From: Terriglobia bacterium | GTDB taxonomy: Bacteria; Acidobacteriota; Terriglobia; UBA7540 | Reading direction: 5' to 3' | Assembly: GCA_020073545.1 (NCBI GenBank) | Contig: JAIQEZ010000022.1 | Coordinates: forward strand, 1-48,417 | DNA: 48,417 bases | Shown: positions 16,266-26,550 of the stretch, piece after piece | How positions within the stretch are numbered: position 1 is the stretch's first letter | Layout of the letters: every line of letters starts with the position of its first letter | Notes under the pieces: model-generated | What the model saw: only the letters and a program-made list of their open reading frames with translations | What the model was told of the DNA's origin: nothing | Database searches by the model: none | Made by a program: the position numbers and the translations under genes

Positions 16266-17245
16266 CCCTGTGCAGCCCCTTTTTGCGTGGTCGCTATAAT
16301 CACCAGACGCGCCAGCCCGTTAATAAGAATCGTGAGCAGAAAGAGCACGAGCCCCAGCTCGATCAAAGCTTCGAGATACAAATCGCCCGTCGCTTCCGTG
16401 AACTCGTTGGCGATCACGGCCGCGATGGTGTAACCGGGAGCGAAGAGGGAGGCGCTAATCCTGGGATCGTTGCCGATCACCATGGTCACCGCCATGGTTT
16501 CCCCGAGCGCTCTCGCCAAGGCCAGAAAAACCGAAGCCATGATCCCCACCCGGGCGAAAGGCACCACCACCTGCCAGGTGGATTCCCACTTGGTCGCCCC
16601 CATCGCCAACGCTGCTTCGCGTTGCTCCACCGGCACCGCCATCAACACTTCCCGCGAAACGGAGATGATGAAGGGAACGATCATGACGGCCAGGACGAGT
16701 CCGCCGGCCAGCATGCTGACGCCGTAAATGGGTCCCTGGAAGAAGGGTAGAAATCCCAAGGTCGTCTTGAGGAACGGCATCACCCCTTTGCGCAGCACTG
16801 GCACCAAAATGAAAATTCCCAGTAAGCCATAGATGACGCTGGGCACCGCGGCCAGCAACTCGATCACGAACGTCGTTACGTTGGAGATGCGTGGGGGAGC
16901 AAGCTCCGAGAGGAAAATGGCCGCCCCCACACCGAGGGGCACCGCCACCAAAAGAGCCAGCGCCGAGGAAACGACCGTGCCAAATATGAACGGCAAGGCG
17001 CCGAATTCTCCACTCACCGGATCCCAGGTTTTTCCGAGGAAGAAACTGAACCCGAACTTGTGGCGGGGTAGAGTGGAATTGGTATAGAGCTGGTAAACTA
17101 GCATCACCGTCACCACGATGATGCTGGCGGCGGCCAGCAGGGTGATTAGGTGAGCGACCTCGTCACCCCGGCGCAGCCGCTTGATGAATTCCCACGTGCG
17201 CCCCGGCGGGCGCACGTGGTCAACGGTAGTTGGAGCACTCGCCAT
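16262..17245 (-). CDS. pstC: Phosphate ABC transporter permease PstC
   Basis: 327 residues. N-terminal cytoplasmic stretch, then six or so membrane helices. Family blocks: GTVVSSALALLVAVPLGVG, FLSELAPP, AVPSVIYGLLGIF and the EAA-type loop VPVEQREAALAMGATKWES. It begins 1 bp after the pstS stop, so translation of the two is probably linked. Confidence 0.95.
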   Translation of the reverse strand: MASAPTTVDHVRPPGRTWEFIKRLRRGDEVAHLITLLAAASIIVVTVMLVYQLYTNSTLPRHKFGFSFFLGKTWDPVSGEFGALPFIFGTVVSSALALLVAVPLGVGAAIFLSELAPPRISNVTTFVIELLAAVPSVIYGLLGIFILVPVLRKGVMPFLKTTLGFLPFFQGPIYGVSMLAGGLVLAVMIVPFIISVSREVLMAVPVEQREAALAMGATKWESTWQVVVPFARVGIMASVFLALARALGETMAVTMVIGNDPRISASLFAPGYTIAAVIANEFTEATGDLYLEALIELGLVLFLLTILINGLARLVIIATTQKGAAQG

Positions 17246-17246
17246 G

Positions 17247-18302
17247 CTAGTTGATTTGCCCGATGGCTTTCATTTCTCGCGCCACAACGTCCTTGGGGAG
17301 TTTGGCGTAGCTCAAGCCTTCCGCATCGTTCTGCCCAGTCGTCAGCATCCAGTGGAGAAAGTCCTTGATGGCCGTCTTCTTGGGCGCATCTTGGATGTTC
17401 GCCGGAATCAGCAGGTAGGTAAAACTGCAAATTGGGTAGGCGGCCTTGCCCTGCGCGTTGGTAATGGAGACGCGGAAGTCCGCAGGCATCATCTTGGCTT
17501 CACCCGCCGCGGCCGCTGTCGTGCTGGCAAGATCAGCCTTAACGAAGGCGCCCGCGGAGTTCTTGACCCGGCCGTATGGCAACTGGTTTTGCATGGCGTA
17601 AATCAACTCGACGTACCCGATCGCGCCGGGGGTCTGCTTCACGAGCCCCGAAACGCCCTCGTTGCCTTTGCCACCCAAGCCCACCGGCCAGTTCACTGAG
17701 GTGTTGCGCCCGACTTTGGTTTCCCAATCCTTGCTGACCTTGCAGAGATAGTCGGTCCACACAAACGTTGTGCCGCTGCCGTCCGAGCGATGGACAACGA
17801 CGATATCCTGGTCGGGCAGGTTCACACCCTGGTTCGCGCCGGCGATGGCCGGATCGTTCCACTTGGTGACCTTGCCCAAGAAAATGTCAGCCAGCGCCTC
17901 GGCCGTGAAGTTCAGTTCCTGGCTGACTCCCTGGATGTTGTACGTGGGAACGACTGCGCCCAGCACCGTGGGGAAGTGCAACACCTGGAACTTGAAATCT
18001 TTGAGCATCTGGTCGTTGAGGGGCATATCGGAAGCACCGAAATCCACCGTTCCGGCTTGCAGTTGGCGGATGCCACCTCCGGACCCGATGGATTGGTAGT
18101 TGATTTGGATGTCGGGATGAACCCGGTTGTACTCGGTGAACCACTTGGAATAGATCGGGTACGGGAAGGTTGCTCCCGCCGCATTGATTAAGAGTGGAGA
18201 TGGGGCAGGGGCCGCCGCAGGGGAATCGACAAGCGTGATGACTCCCGCCGCAATCAGTGCCGCGCCCAAAGCGATCGTAGCGATTGAAGATTTGAGTTTC
18301 AT
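17247..18302 (-). CDS. pstS: Periplasmic phosphate-binding protein
   Basis: High-affinity Pi-binding subunit, 351 residues. Signal peptide MKLKSSIATIALGAALIAAG, mature part opening with INAAGATFPYPIYSKW, then YQSIGSGGGIRQL and VDFGASDMPL, the phosphate-binding loops, and HRSDGSGTTFVWTDYL. ATG 18302 has GGAGGAG 7 nt upstream. It is the first gene of the pst operon and is preceded by two Pho-box-like modules. Confidence 0.96.
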   Translation of the reverse strand: MKLKSSIATIALGAALIAAGVITLVDSPAAAPAPSPLLINAAGATFPYPIYSKWFTEYNRVHPDIQINYQSIGSGGGIRQLQAGTVDFGASDMPLNDQMLKDFKFQVLHFPTVLGAVVPTYNIQGVSQELNFTAEALADIFLGKVTKWNDPAIAGANQGVNLPDQDIVVVHRSDGSGTTFVWTDYLCKVSKDWETKVGRNTSVNWPVGLGGKGNEGVSGLVKQTPGAIGYVELIYAMQNQLPYGRVKNSAGAFVKADLASTTAAAAGEAKMMPADFRVSITNAQGKAAYPICSFTYLLIPANIQDAPKKTAIKDFLHWMLTTGQNDAEGLSYAKLPKDVVAREMKAIGQIN

Positions 18303-18336
18303 GTTGGCTCCTCCACCGTCAGTGTTGTGGAAGTGT

Positions 18337-18353
18337 GTTACGGCGGAATTAAG
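18337..18353 (-). promoter_or_regulatory. Pho-box-like site A upstream of pstS
   Basis: On the minus strand CTTAAT and CGTAAC start exactly 11 bp apart (complements at 18348-18353 and 18337-18342). PhoB-type regulators bind direct repeats of 11-bp period. The site lies 35 bp before the pstS ATG and has a sister copy 72 bp upstream. Confidence 0.55.
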
Positions 18354-18408
18354 TCACGGTTATTCCCAGATTTAGGTGCTCGGCAGGTAATCATTTTCGG
18401 GCGGGAAT

Positions 18409-18425
18409 GTTACGGGGAGATTAAG
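18409..18425 (-). promoter_or_regulatory. Pho-box-like site B upstream of pstS
   Basis: Same CTTAAT-N5-CGTAAC arrangement (complements at 18420-18425 and 18409-18414). The surrounding 28 bp match site A with about six mismatches, so the two form a long direct repeat 72 bp apart. Confidence 0.55.
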
Positions 18426-18868
18426 CCTCGGTTGCGTGAGGATAAAGGGGGGCACCGACAGATTGCCACCCTTCGGAGGTCACCTCGCTATGGACGGCAC
18501 GGCGAGCCGGGATGCGCTCGTCGACATGAAATACAGTGACCTGCGCCGTCTTAATGCAACTGCCCAATCTGATAGGTGAGGATGGCGTAATGAATCTGGT
18601 AATCGTGTTTTGCAGTGGTATTCGCGATCTGCGCCTGGAGCTTGAGGGGATCGACGCAGATCAGGATCTTCCGTGTGCGGCCTCCGAGGGGGGCGCGCCG
18701 GCGCGGGTAGGCCGACCATCGGATTTCGCACGGTGAGGTGTGTCGGATCGCCGAGCACAGCGAGTTCGTTCCCCGCGACCCCGGAGAATACTCCTACACG
18801 GCTGGGCAGTTCGAGATGAGGGTTGGTTAGTTGCAGTCAAGCTGGGGAAGTCGGGTTGAGGATGGAGC
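18426..18868. other. pstS-porin spacer
   Basis: Apart from the possible TolC relic I see no gene here. Composition is as GC-rich as the surroundings. Confidence 0.45.
18551..18680 (-). pseudogene. Possible C-terminal relic of a TolC-type outer-membrane protein
   Basis: A minus-strand frame ending at TAA (18551-18553) reads KILICVDPLKLQAQIANTT and then KHDYQIHYAILTYQIGQLH. The pattern Asp-Tyr-x2-Ala/His-Tyr-Ala-x-Leu-x-Tyr-Gln-x-Gly is the usual end of the last TolC helix. There is no start, no upstream body and no partner gene, so it would be a remnant in the pstS-porin gap. The assignment rests on about 40 residues. Confidence 0.35.
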
Positions 18869-18890
18869 GGGGGGTGGATGACCACCCCCC
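18869..18890 (-). terminator. Hairpin at the porin gene 3' end
   Basis: GGGGGGTGG-ATGA-CCACCCCCC is a perfect 9-bp, very stable stem 15 bp beyond the porin stop codon. No U-run follows on the minus strand, so termination may be factor-assisted. Confidence 0.65.
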
Positions 18891-18904
18891 CTGAAGCTCG
18901 CAAA

Positions 18905-20635
18905 CTAGAAAGTGAATTGTAGTTGGCTCTGAAGGCGGTACTGCGCACTTGTGCCTTTCTGCACATTCACGAAGAAATTCCGGGCGGGGTCGTCCCCGGC
19001 CAGTTCATTCTGGATGAACAACAGGTTTTGCCAAGCCATGTGCTTGTTGAAACCTAGGTCAATCCGGATCATGTGAGTTCTGAGGTTCACACCGGTACCC
19101 GTCCCGACGTCGTCGTCCGTGATTTGGGAGATCATGGAATTGGCCTGCTTGTAAAAGAAGGCATACTTGACCGCGACGTCGCCAAATTTCTTGGTCTCCC
19201 CCGCGGAGAGCTGACCCATGAAGGCGTAGCCATAGAAGTCAGCGCCAAAATTCTGCGCCCCGTGGAATTCCAGAGATATGGGCCAAGCCTGCCGGCTTGA
19301 CTTCCAACCGTTGTGGTCAAGTCGATAGACCACCTGGCCGATGTGATAGCTACTTGCGGTGAGGATGGCTCCACCCTTGGTGGTCGTCCCGTTCCCCGCT
19401 CCGCCGAACCCCCCGGTCAAGACGGCCCCATAGAAGGAGTTGCCCAGAAGGGGATACCCGGAAGACAGCGAAGCCAGTTGGATGGAGTTAGGATTTCGCC
19501 AGAACTCCATGTTGAAGGCGAATTGATTCGACCAGTGCTCGCTGGATGCGGTTACAGTGATCCCCTGATCAAACATGTTCGTGCTGGGCACCTTTCGTCC
19601 GGGCGGGAAGCCGGCAGCGACATAGGCACAGGCGGCTGGAGGCGTGGCTGACGCGCACTGCTCTGCAGTCGGCAACACCTGGACGTTGGGGTTGGTGAAA
19701 ATGTACTGCCCGGCCCGGACGTCAACTGTCACCTTGCCAAGCGAACTGGTGGAGAAGGGCTTTTGGATCACTTGTTGGAACCCGTCGAGTCGGACGTCAT
19801 CGTCGATCAGGAACCTGGCGTTGTCGGCGAAGACCTCCGACATCCTTCCACCGCGGAAGCTGAGGTTCTTGGTGGGATGGTAGTCGCCCCACACCTCGCT
19901 GAGGAAGATCGGTCCCCGGGCGACGCTTCCGTTGAAGTCAGAGTCGAAACTCAGCGGAGAGTTGAAGGTCCCCGACCCCAATTGAAGGTGGACGGCGGTC
20001 TGCTCGTTGGCCGCCCTGTCAACGTTGAACCGCAACCGGTACCGCGCCCTGACGTTCTGCTGGGGCCCCGCAACACTGTTGGAAGAGCGGAAGACGTTGT
20101 CCGAGCGCAGGCGAAAGTCTCCGCTGAGTTTGAATCCGGCCAAGCCCTTATTGAGGGCGTCCAGCGTTTTGTCGAGGTGGTCGACCTTCTTGGTGTAGCC
20201 CTGCATCTCGGCCTGGGTCACAGGAGCCGCGCCAGGGTTGGGTACAGGGGCAAGTGTAGCTCCAGCCGCCTTCGGGGCGGCGGGAACCATGGGAACGGCG
20301 CTGGCCACCTGGCCCAGGTTCGGCGATTGGGGCTGCGCAGCCTGCTGCGCGGCCGCGGCAGGGCTCAAGAGTTGCTCCAGAAGCCGTCTTTGGTCGTCCA
20401 GAGCTTTCTGCAGCTGCTCAATCTGCTTCTGTTGCAGAGCCATCTGTTCCTTCAACGCCGTGACTTGATCATTGGCGCCTGGATCTGATTTTGTGGCCAC
20501 CTCTGCGGAGGCGACGGTTTGCTCCTTCGGAGGAGAGGGGCGGTCATTGGCAAAAATCAAGATGGGCGACAAACCCATCAGAAGCGCCGCCAAACCCACG
20601 ACCGTAGATGTGACGAGCCTGCGTGTCTGCATCAT
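18905..20635 (-). CDS. Putative outer-membrane porin with coiled-coil N-terminus
   Basis: 576 residues. Signal peptide (VGLAALLMGLSPILIFA), then a coiled coil of about 40 residues (VTALKEQMALQQKQIEQLQK), a Pro/Ala linker and a long beta-barrel (FKLSGDFRLRSDNVF, RARYRLRFNVDRA, FRGGRMSEVFADN) ending in Phe, the usual barrel signal. The layout is that of putative porins with an N-terminal trimerising coil. Adjacent pst genes and an upstream Pho-box-like array suggest phosphate or polyphosphate as substrate; that is inference. ATG 20635 has AAGGAG 4 nt upstream; ATG 20632 is also possible. Confidence 0.8.
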   Translation of the reverse strand: MMQTRRLVTSTVVGLAALLMGLSPILIFANDRPSPPKEQTVASAEVATKSDPGANDQVTALKEQMALQQKQIEQLQKALDDQRRLLEQLLSPAAAAQQAAQPQSPNLGQVASAVPMVPAAPKAAGATLAPVPNPGAAPVTQAEMQGYTKKVDHLDKTLDALNKGLAGFKLSGDFRLRSDNVFRSSNSVAGPQQNVRARYRLRFNVDRAANEQTAVHLQLGSGTFNSPLSFDSDFNGSVARGPIFLSEVWGDYHPTKNLSFRGGRMSEVFADNARFLIDDDVRLDGFQQVIQKPFSTSSLGKVTVDVRAGQYIFTNPNVQVLPTAEQCASATPPAACAYVAAGFPPGRKVPSTNMFDQGITVTASSEHWSNQFAFNMEFWRNPNSIQLASLSSGYPLLGNSFYGAVLTGGFGGAGNGTTTKGGAILTASSYHIGQVVYRLDHNGWKSSRQAWPISLEFHGAQNFGADFYGYAFMGQLSAGETKKFGDVAVKYAFFYKQANSMISQITDDDVGTGTGVNLRTHMIRIDLGFNKHMAWQNLLFIQNELAGDDPARNFFVNVQKGTSAQYRLQSQLQFTF

Positions 20636-21023
20636 TTACTCCTTGATTTGTAGTATGAGACTGCCCGGGGTGATCCTCACACCCCCAGCGCAAGACCTAC
20701 CTGGTTGTCTGCCAATCACGGTCTATCCTGCAGGAAGGCGATTACCTGAATATGAGGAAGATGTGACAAGTAGATTACATCGTCAGGCCCGCACCACGGT
20801 GCCCTCCGCAAGGGTCGCGTCACAGAAAAGTACATCCTGACCTCCCTGCGGCGACAGATTTCCCGCCGCTGCATCTCGGTAGTGATCCGCTTAGCCGTTT
20901 GGGTGACCATCCCCGTCACCTCTGGCCTGCCTGCAAGGGCACAAGGCAATCGCCGGGAGTCACGCCAAGCACGGCTTGGGCAAACGCTCATGGGGCATTA
21001 CCTTTGGCTGGTGAGTTTTGGTG
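20636..21023. other. Porin promoter region
   Basis: Contains the PhoB-like half-site array (20741-20779). Downstream of it on the minus strand, GATAGA (20727 to 20722) could serve as a -10 element 13 nt beyond the last half-site. No gene was seen in the remainder. Confidence 0.45.
20741..20779 (-). promoter_or_regulatory. Four PhoB-like half-sites at 11-bp intervals
   Basis: Read on the minus strand: TGTAAT, TGTCAC, CCTCAT, GGTAAT, with complements starting at 20774, 20763, 20752 and 20741. Exact 11-bp spacing and the TGTCAC/TGTAAT forms resemble the enterobacterial Pho box (TGTCAT repeats). It lies about 105 bp upstream of the porin start. Confidence 0.55.
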
Positions 21024-21509
21024 TCAGTCCTCGGCGCCGGCCACGGCGGGTTCATTCTCGCGATCTCCCGGCCGCGGCACGATGGCGACGGATTCCGGTG
21101 GCGGGGCTGCGGGGGCCAGCTCGCGACGGCGGGCGAGGGCGTTCTCCGCCGCGATCCGCACCACGTGCAGGAGCTCCGGCGCAGCGAGCGGCGGGACGAT
21201 AAAGTCGAAGGCGCCGCGCTCAATGGCCTGGACGTAGAAGCTCACGTCTACGAGCGGCGCCACCACAATCACGTTCACCGGCGCGGAGGCTTTCGCCGCC
21301 AGGGTCAAAAGATCTGCCCAGTTGCCATCGGCAAGCTGGACGTCCGTGAACACCAAGTGCGGGGGTCGATCGGACCAGAGAGCCAGCGCTGCTTCTCCGC
21401 AATTCTGGGCGGTGCGGATCTCCATCGACTGCTCTTCCAGCGCCAGCCGCAGAGCGTCGAACGGACCGGGTCGGGCCTGCACGAGCAGGGCCTTAATCTT
21501 CTCCTCCAT
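21024..21509 (-). CDS. Degenerate response-regulator receiver-like protein
   Basis: 161 residues with a CheY-like alpha/beta pattern. Asp56 in HLVFTDVQL occupies the phospho-acceptor place. The acidic pair after strand one is missing (ALLVQARPG instead of a D-D motif), the Thr/Ser after strand four is Ala (VIVVAPL), and the Lys before the final Pro is Pro106 (DFIVPPL). Normal phosphorylation chemistry is therefore doubtful. The tail is acidic/Pro-rich. AGGAGGGG precedes ATG. It overlaps the upstream membrane-protein gene by 17 bp. A paralogue lies at 35217-36014. Confidence 0.7.
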   Translation of the reverse strand: MEEKIKALLVQARPGPFDALRLALEEQSMEIRTAQNCGEAALALWSDRPPHLVFTDVQLADGNWADLLTLAAKASAPVNVIVVAPLVDVSFYVQAIERGAFDFIVPPLAAPELLHVVRIAAENALARRRELAPAAPPPESVAIVPRPGDRENEPAVAGAED

Positions 21510-21798
21510 AACCCCTCCTCTCCCACGCAGGGCCCGGAGCTGCGGGGCTCCCAGTTGCCTGGGCGACCGCGCGGCGCGAGGCTCCCACCACAGCTCGTTC
21601 GGGCGGGTCTTGCTGCGTGCCTCGGAGCTGCGGGGTCTCGAATTGATCGCCGGAGGCGGGAAGAGTTTGCATGAGATTGAGGAGGAATTGCAGGCGTGCG
21701 TCCTGCCGCTGGCTCGACATCATGTGCGCGAGGCAAAGCCCGATCGCGAGGAGTAGTACGATCGCCATAGCGATCGCAGCATTGGGCATGAAATCCAT
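21493..21798 (-). CDS. Small membrane protein coupled to receiver-like gene
   Basis: About 101 residues: one N-terminal membrane helix (AAIAMAIVLLLAIGLCLA), a short helical block (ARLQFLLNLMQTLP) and a polar, Pro/Ala-rich tail. No family recognised. The start could be ATG 21798 or 21789; neither has a strong ribosome site. Its 3' end overlaps the start of the receiver-like gene, so the two products are likely co-translated and may act together at the membrane. Confidence 0.5.
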   Translation of the reverse strand: MDFMPNAAIAMAIVLLLAIGLCLAHMMSSQRQDARLQFLLNLMQTLPASGDQFETPQLRGTQQDPPERAVVGASRRAVAQATGSPAAPGPAWERRGYGGED

Positions 21799-21989
21799 GA
21801 TTGCGTTCCGCAGCCAGTGTGCCTCCCGCCCATTAAGGACACTTGAGGGAATGGTGAAGGGCAGGTTAAATATCGGTGCCCCGGGCGTTTCCCCTCTATG
21901 CTCGGGGGACCCGGCGCGCAAAGAGGGCGGCGAGGGCAAGGAGCGATATCGCGGCCCGAAACGCTGCCCCGAAAAAACCTGGCGGGTTG

Positions 21990-21998
21990 TGTTAGAAT
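21990..21998 (+). promoter_or_regulatory. Extended -10 element ahead of miaA
   Basis: TG-T-TAGAAT (21990-21998) fits an extended -10 without a good -35. Transcription would begin near 22005, at the first possible miaA start, which argues for a later start codon or leaderless translation. Confidence 0.4.
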
Positions 21999-22004
21999 TT
22001 TGGC

Positions 22005-23213
22005 GTGGCAATCCAATCAACAACGCAAGAAGATGGACGTGCCTCCGTGGTCGTTTCCCCGGAAGGCCACTCCGGTTCGCGCCATTCGACCCCGAGTCTC
22101 TCTGAGGTTCTTTCGATCAAGGATGGGGATTCCGACTCGCTGGCTGGGGGCGGCAACGGAGCTGCCGCACTCCCGCGGGCGCAAGCGCACCAGAGGCCAG
22201 AGCCGGGCGTGGGTGACTTTCCCCTGATCGCGATCGTGGGCCCCACGGCCGCCGGCAAGTCCGCGCTGGCCCTGGCGCTGGCGGAGCGGTTGGACGGCGA
22301 GATTGTGAACTACGACTCCGTGCAACTGTACCGCGGGTTCGACGTAGGTTCGGGGAAGCTGGCGCCCGCGGAGCGGCACGGCATCGCGCACCACCTGCTG
22401 GATTGCCTGGAACCGAGCCAGGTTTTCACGGCGGGAGATTATCGGCGCGAGGCGCGCAAGGTCCTGGCCGATCTGCGCGCGCGGGGGAAGCTGCCCATCT
22501 TCGCCGGCGGCACGGGGCTTTACCTGCGGGCGTTGTTTCTCGGACTCTTCGAGGGACCGGCGCGCTCCGAAGACTTGCGGGAGCGATTACGGGCGATGGC
22601 TGCCCGCCATGGGCGGGAGTTCTTGCATCGCCTGCTGGCGCGCCTGGATGCGCCGGCGGCCGTCCGCATTCAGCCCCGCGACACGCAGAAACTGATCCGC
22701 GCGCTGGAGGTGTGCATCCTGGCGCGGCAACCGCTCTCGACGCTGCACGCGCGCGGGCGAGCGGGTCTGGGGGGTTTTCGCGTCATCAAGATCGGCCTGA
22801 ATCCGCCCCGGGCACAGCTTTACGATCGGATCAACCGGCGCGTGGAAAGCATGTTCGCGGCGGGCCTGTGGGATGAGGCGCGGGCCATGTTCAGCCGCCC
22901 GGACGCGGAGCGCATCAAAGCCCTGGGCGCTTTGGGCTATCGGCAAGCGTGCGCTGCGCTGGAAGGGAAGATGCGCCGAGGGGAAGCGCTGGGCGCGACG
23001 CAAATCGCCACCCGGCATTACGCAAAGCGCCAGATGACCTGGTTCCGGCGCGAGGCGGACATTACTTGGTTCGAAGGGTTCGGCGACGACCCGCACGTTC
23101 AACGCCGCATTATGGAGACCCTGAGCCGGAGGCTGGTCGCCGCAGAGGGAACAGTACTTGCACCCTCTGAGGTTTCGCCAGCACCGCGATTTTCGCGTCA
23201 GGGCAACTTTTGA
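22005..23213 (+). CDS. miaA: tRNA dimethylallyltransferase
   Basis: Adds a dimethylallyl group to N6 of A37 in tRNAs reading UNN codons. Core motifs: Walker [12 protein letters not shown] (79-86 in the long form), [47 protein letters not shown] and [10 protein letters not shown] near the end. The frame is open from GTG 22005, but MiaA normally places its P-loop within about 15 residues of the start. The first 65 residues are polar, unlike the family and possibly untranslated; in-frame GTG 22209 would give a normal-length N-terminus. It is the first gene of miaA-hfq-hflX, a classical cluster. Confidence 0.94.
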   Translation: MAIQSTTQEDGRASVVVSPEGHSGSRHSTPSLSEVLSIKDGDSDSLAGGGNGAAALPRAQAHQRPEPGVGDFPLIAIVGPTAAGKSALALALAERLDGEIVNYDSVQLYRGFDVGSGKLAPAERHGIAHHLLDCLEPSQVFTAGDYRREARKVLADLRARGKLPIFAGGTGLYLRALFLGLFEGPARSEDLRERLRAMAARHGREFLHRLLARLDAPAAVRIQPRDTQKLIRALEVCILARQPLSTLHARGRAGLGGFRVIKIGLNPPRAQLYDRINRRVESMFAAGLWDEARAMFSRPDAERIKALGALGYRQACAALEGKMRRGEALGATQIATRHYAKRQMTWFRREADITWFEGFGDDPHVQRRIMETLSRRLVAAEGTVLAPSEVSPAPRFSRQGNF

Positions 23214-23242
23214 ACATCGTCACAATAAAAAGAGAGAAAAAC

Positions 23243-23488
23243 ATGGAAAAGCAACCGCAGAACATTCAGGACGGTTTTTTGAATTCCGCCCGTAAGGAAA
23301 AACTCCTGGTGACGGTTTACCTCTTGAGCGGGGTCAAGCTGACCGGACGCATCCGGAGTTTTGACAGGTACTCGCTCATCCTGGAGAGTAACCACCAGGA
23401 GCAGATGGTATTCAAGCACGCAATTGCCACCGTCGTGCTGCCCCGCGCCAGCACCGCGCCGGCCACCTCGGCAATTCCGGAGGGATAG
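23243..23488 (+). CDS. hfq: RNA chaperone Hfq
   Basis: 81 residues, Sm-like hexameric RNA chaperone that pairs small RNAs with mRNAs. Sm1 is seen in [38 protein letters not shown], with the conserved Gln, Phe and Asp. Sm2 is [10 protein letters not shown], where Phe replaces the usual Tyr of YKHA. The C-terminal tail is short and Ala/Pro-rich. ATG 23243 gives the family start [14 protein letters not shown] 33 bp earlier would add residues that are not family-like. The gene follows miaA closely. Confidence 0.96.
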   Translation: MEKQPQNIQDGFLNSARKEKLLVTVYLLSGVKLTGRIRSFDRYSLILESNHQEQMVFKHAIATVVLPRASTAPATSAIPEG

Positions 23489-23510
23489 AAGCATTCGACG
23501 CTCGAAAGTC

Positions 23511-24782
23511 TTGGAGAGAGCATTTCTGGTGAGCTGGGAATCCACCCGGCGCTCAGGCGTGACCTTGGGCAGCGCGGACGCCGAGGATTCCCTGCGGGAA
23601 CTGCGGGAGCTCGCTACGAGCGCCGGGGCCCAGGTGGTGGGGACGTTGCTGCAACGTTCCCCCGAGCCCGACCCGGCCACGCTGCTGGGGCGCGGCAAGG
23701 TTCACGAAGTGCGCACGCAGGCGCGCACCACCGCCGCGGACCTGGTGATCCTCGACCACGACTTGACCCCCACGCAGCTTCGCAACCTCGAGAAATCACT
23801 GGACCTGAAGGTCATCGACCGCACGCAGATCATCCTTGATATCTTCGCCCGCCGGGCGCGCAGCCGCGAAGGCCAGCTCCAGGTGGAACTGGCGCAGTTG
23901 AACTATCTGCTGCCGAGGCTCGCGGGGCGGGGAACCCTGCTCTCGCGTTTGGGCGGCGGCATCGGCACGCGCGGTCCCGGCGAGCAACAGCTCGAGTACG
24001 ACCGGCGGCGCATCCGGCGGCGCCTCCGTCACCTGACGGAGGCTATCGAGTGCGTCCGCTCGCAGCGGGCGCTGCATCGCGCCCATCGGCGTGACCAGAA
24101 CTTTCAGACCGTGGCGCTGGTGGGATACACGAACGCGGGAAAGTCCACGCTGTTCAACGCCCTGACCTCGGCGGAAGTGGTGACTTCCGCGCGCCTGTTC
24201 GCCACGCTCGATCCCACCGTGCGGGCACTGTCCCTGGCCTCTCACCGGCCGGCGCTGCTTTCCGATACCGTAGGCTTTATTCGCAAGTTGCCGCCGCACC
24301 TGGTCGCGGCCTTCCGCGCTACACTCGAAGAGCTGGAGGGTTCGAGCCTGCTGCTGCACGTCACAGACGCTTCCGACGCGCAGCGCGACTCGCAAGACGC
24401 GGCCGTGGAGGCGCTGCTGGAAGAGCTGGGCGTAGTCTCCACGCCCCGTCTGCACGTATGGAACAAGGTGGACCTGCTGGAACCCGGGGAGCGGCGCAAA
24501 CTCGCGGCCGACGCCGCCAACGTCAGTATCTCCGCCCAGACTGGGGAAGGTTTGGAAGTTCTACGACAGCGGATTGACGAAGCACTGGCCGCCGATCCGC
24601 TCGTGGAAGCGGATTTCGAGCTTTCGCCGGGCGACGGCAAGCACTTGGCGTTGCTGCACCGCACCGGAACCGTCGTTTCCACGCAGTACGAAGCAGGCCG
24701 AGTCCGGGTGCGAGCGCGGGTCCCCGAGTCGGTGCGGGAGAGGCTGAGAGCTTCCACGCTAAGTGCCGTCGAAGAGCCGTAA
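23511..24782 (+). CDS. hflX: GTPase HflX
   Basis: Ribosome-associated GTPase that splits stalled ribosomes. HflX N-terminal domain (RAFLVSWES, LLGRGKVHEV, LVILDHDLTPTQLRNLE), then the diagnostic SRLGGGIGTRGPGEQQLE. The G domain shows G1 GYTNAGKST, G3 DTVGF, G4 NKVD and G5 SAQTG. The start is uncertain: TTG 23511 retains the conserved ERAFLV, while GTG 23529 has the better ribosome site (GGAGAGAG, 8 nt). The frame extends upstream into hfq, which I regard as non-coding overlap. Third gene of miaA-hfq-hflX. Confidence 0.93.
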   Translation: MERAFLVSWESTRRSGVTLGSADAEDSLRELRELATSAGAQVVGTLLQRSPEPDPATLLGRGKVHEVRTQARTTAADLVILDHDLTPTQLRNLEKSLDLKVIDRTQIILDIFARRARSREGQLQVELAQLNYLLPRLAGRGTLLSRLGGGIGTRGPGEQQLEYDRRRIRRRLRHLTEAIECVRSQRALHRAHRRDQNFQTVALVGYTNAGKSTLFNALTSAEVVTSARLFATLDPTVRALSLASHRPALLSDTVGFIRKLPPHLVAAFRATLEELEGSSLLLHVTDASDAQRDSQDAAVEALLEELGVVSTPRLHVWNKVDLLEPGERRKLAADAANVSISAQTGEGLEVLRQRIDEALAADPLVEADFELSPGDGKHLALLHRTGTVVSTQYEAGRVRVRARVPESVRERLRASTLSAVEEP

Positions 24783-25184
24783 GTGCTTGCTAATCTGAGG
24801 GGAAAGAGCTTGTGGAAATCGTTGTGGAAAACGCACGCTCATCTGCCCGAGACGGGAAGGCCATGCCAGCCGCCATTCATGCGGGTGCGCGAGGGATGGG
24901 AGGATTTTGCCTTTTGATTTCAACGAGTTACGGGCTACGATCACGACAAGCTGTCTAGCGGGGGGACAGAAATCGACTTGGCTAGACGGGTATTTCCGGG
25001 GCGGAGTTTTGCACAATGTTGAAGCACTCGCGGCGCAGGCTTCGCGTAGCCCCCGGCCCTCCGGCTGTCCGCATAAACTCAGCCTCTCCTAGTTCTAGCC
25101 TCGGTTCATAGCGGAAGTCACACTGGGGTTCGCGCTCTCCCTGCGCGCTTCGGAAAGCCTTACAAGCCTGGCCTTCCCACACGT
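24783..25184. other. hflX-serS intergenic
   Basis: No gene recognised. It begins with two TTGTGGAAA-type words (near 24809 and 24821) that resemble, but do not match, DnaA boxes. The serS promoter lies at its right end. Confidence 0.45.

Positions 25185-26550
<1,366 letters not shown>

Noticed and set aside
24805-24832. TTGTGGAAA words suggesting DnaA boxes and an origin
   Set aside because: They do not match the TTATCCACA consensus, there are only two, and no dnaA, dnaN or AT-rich unwinding region is near.
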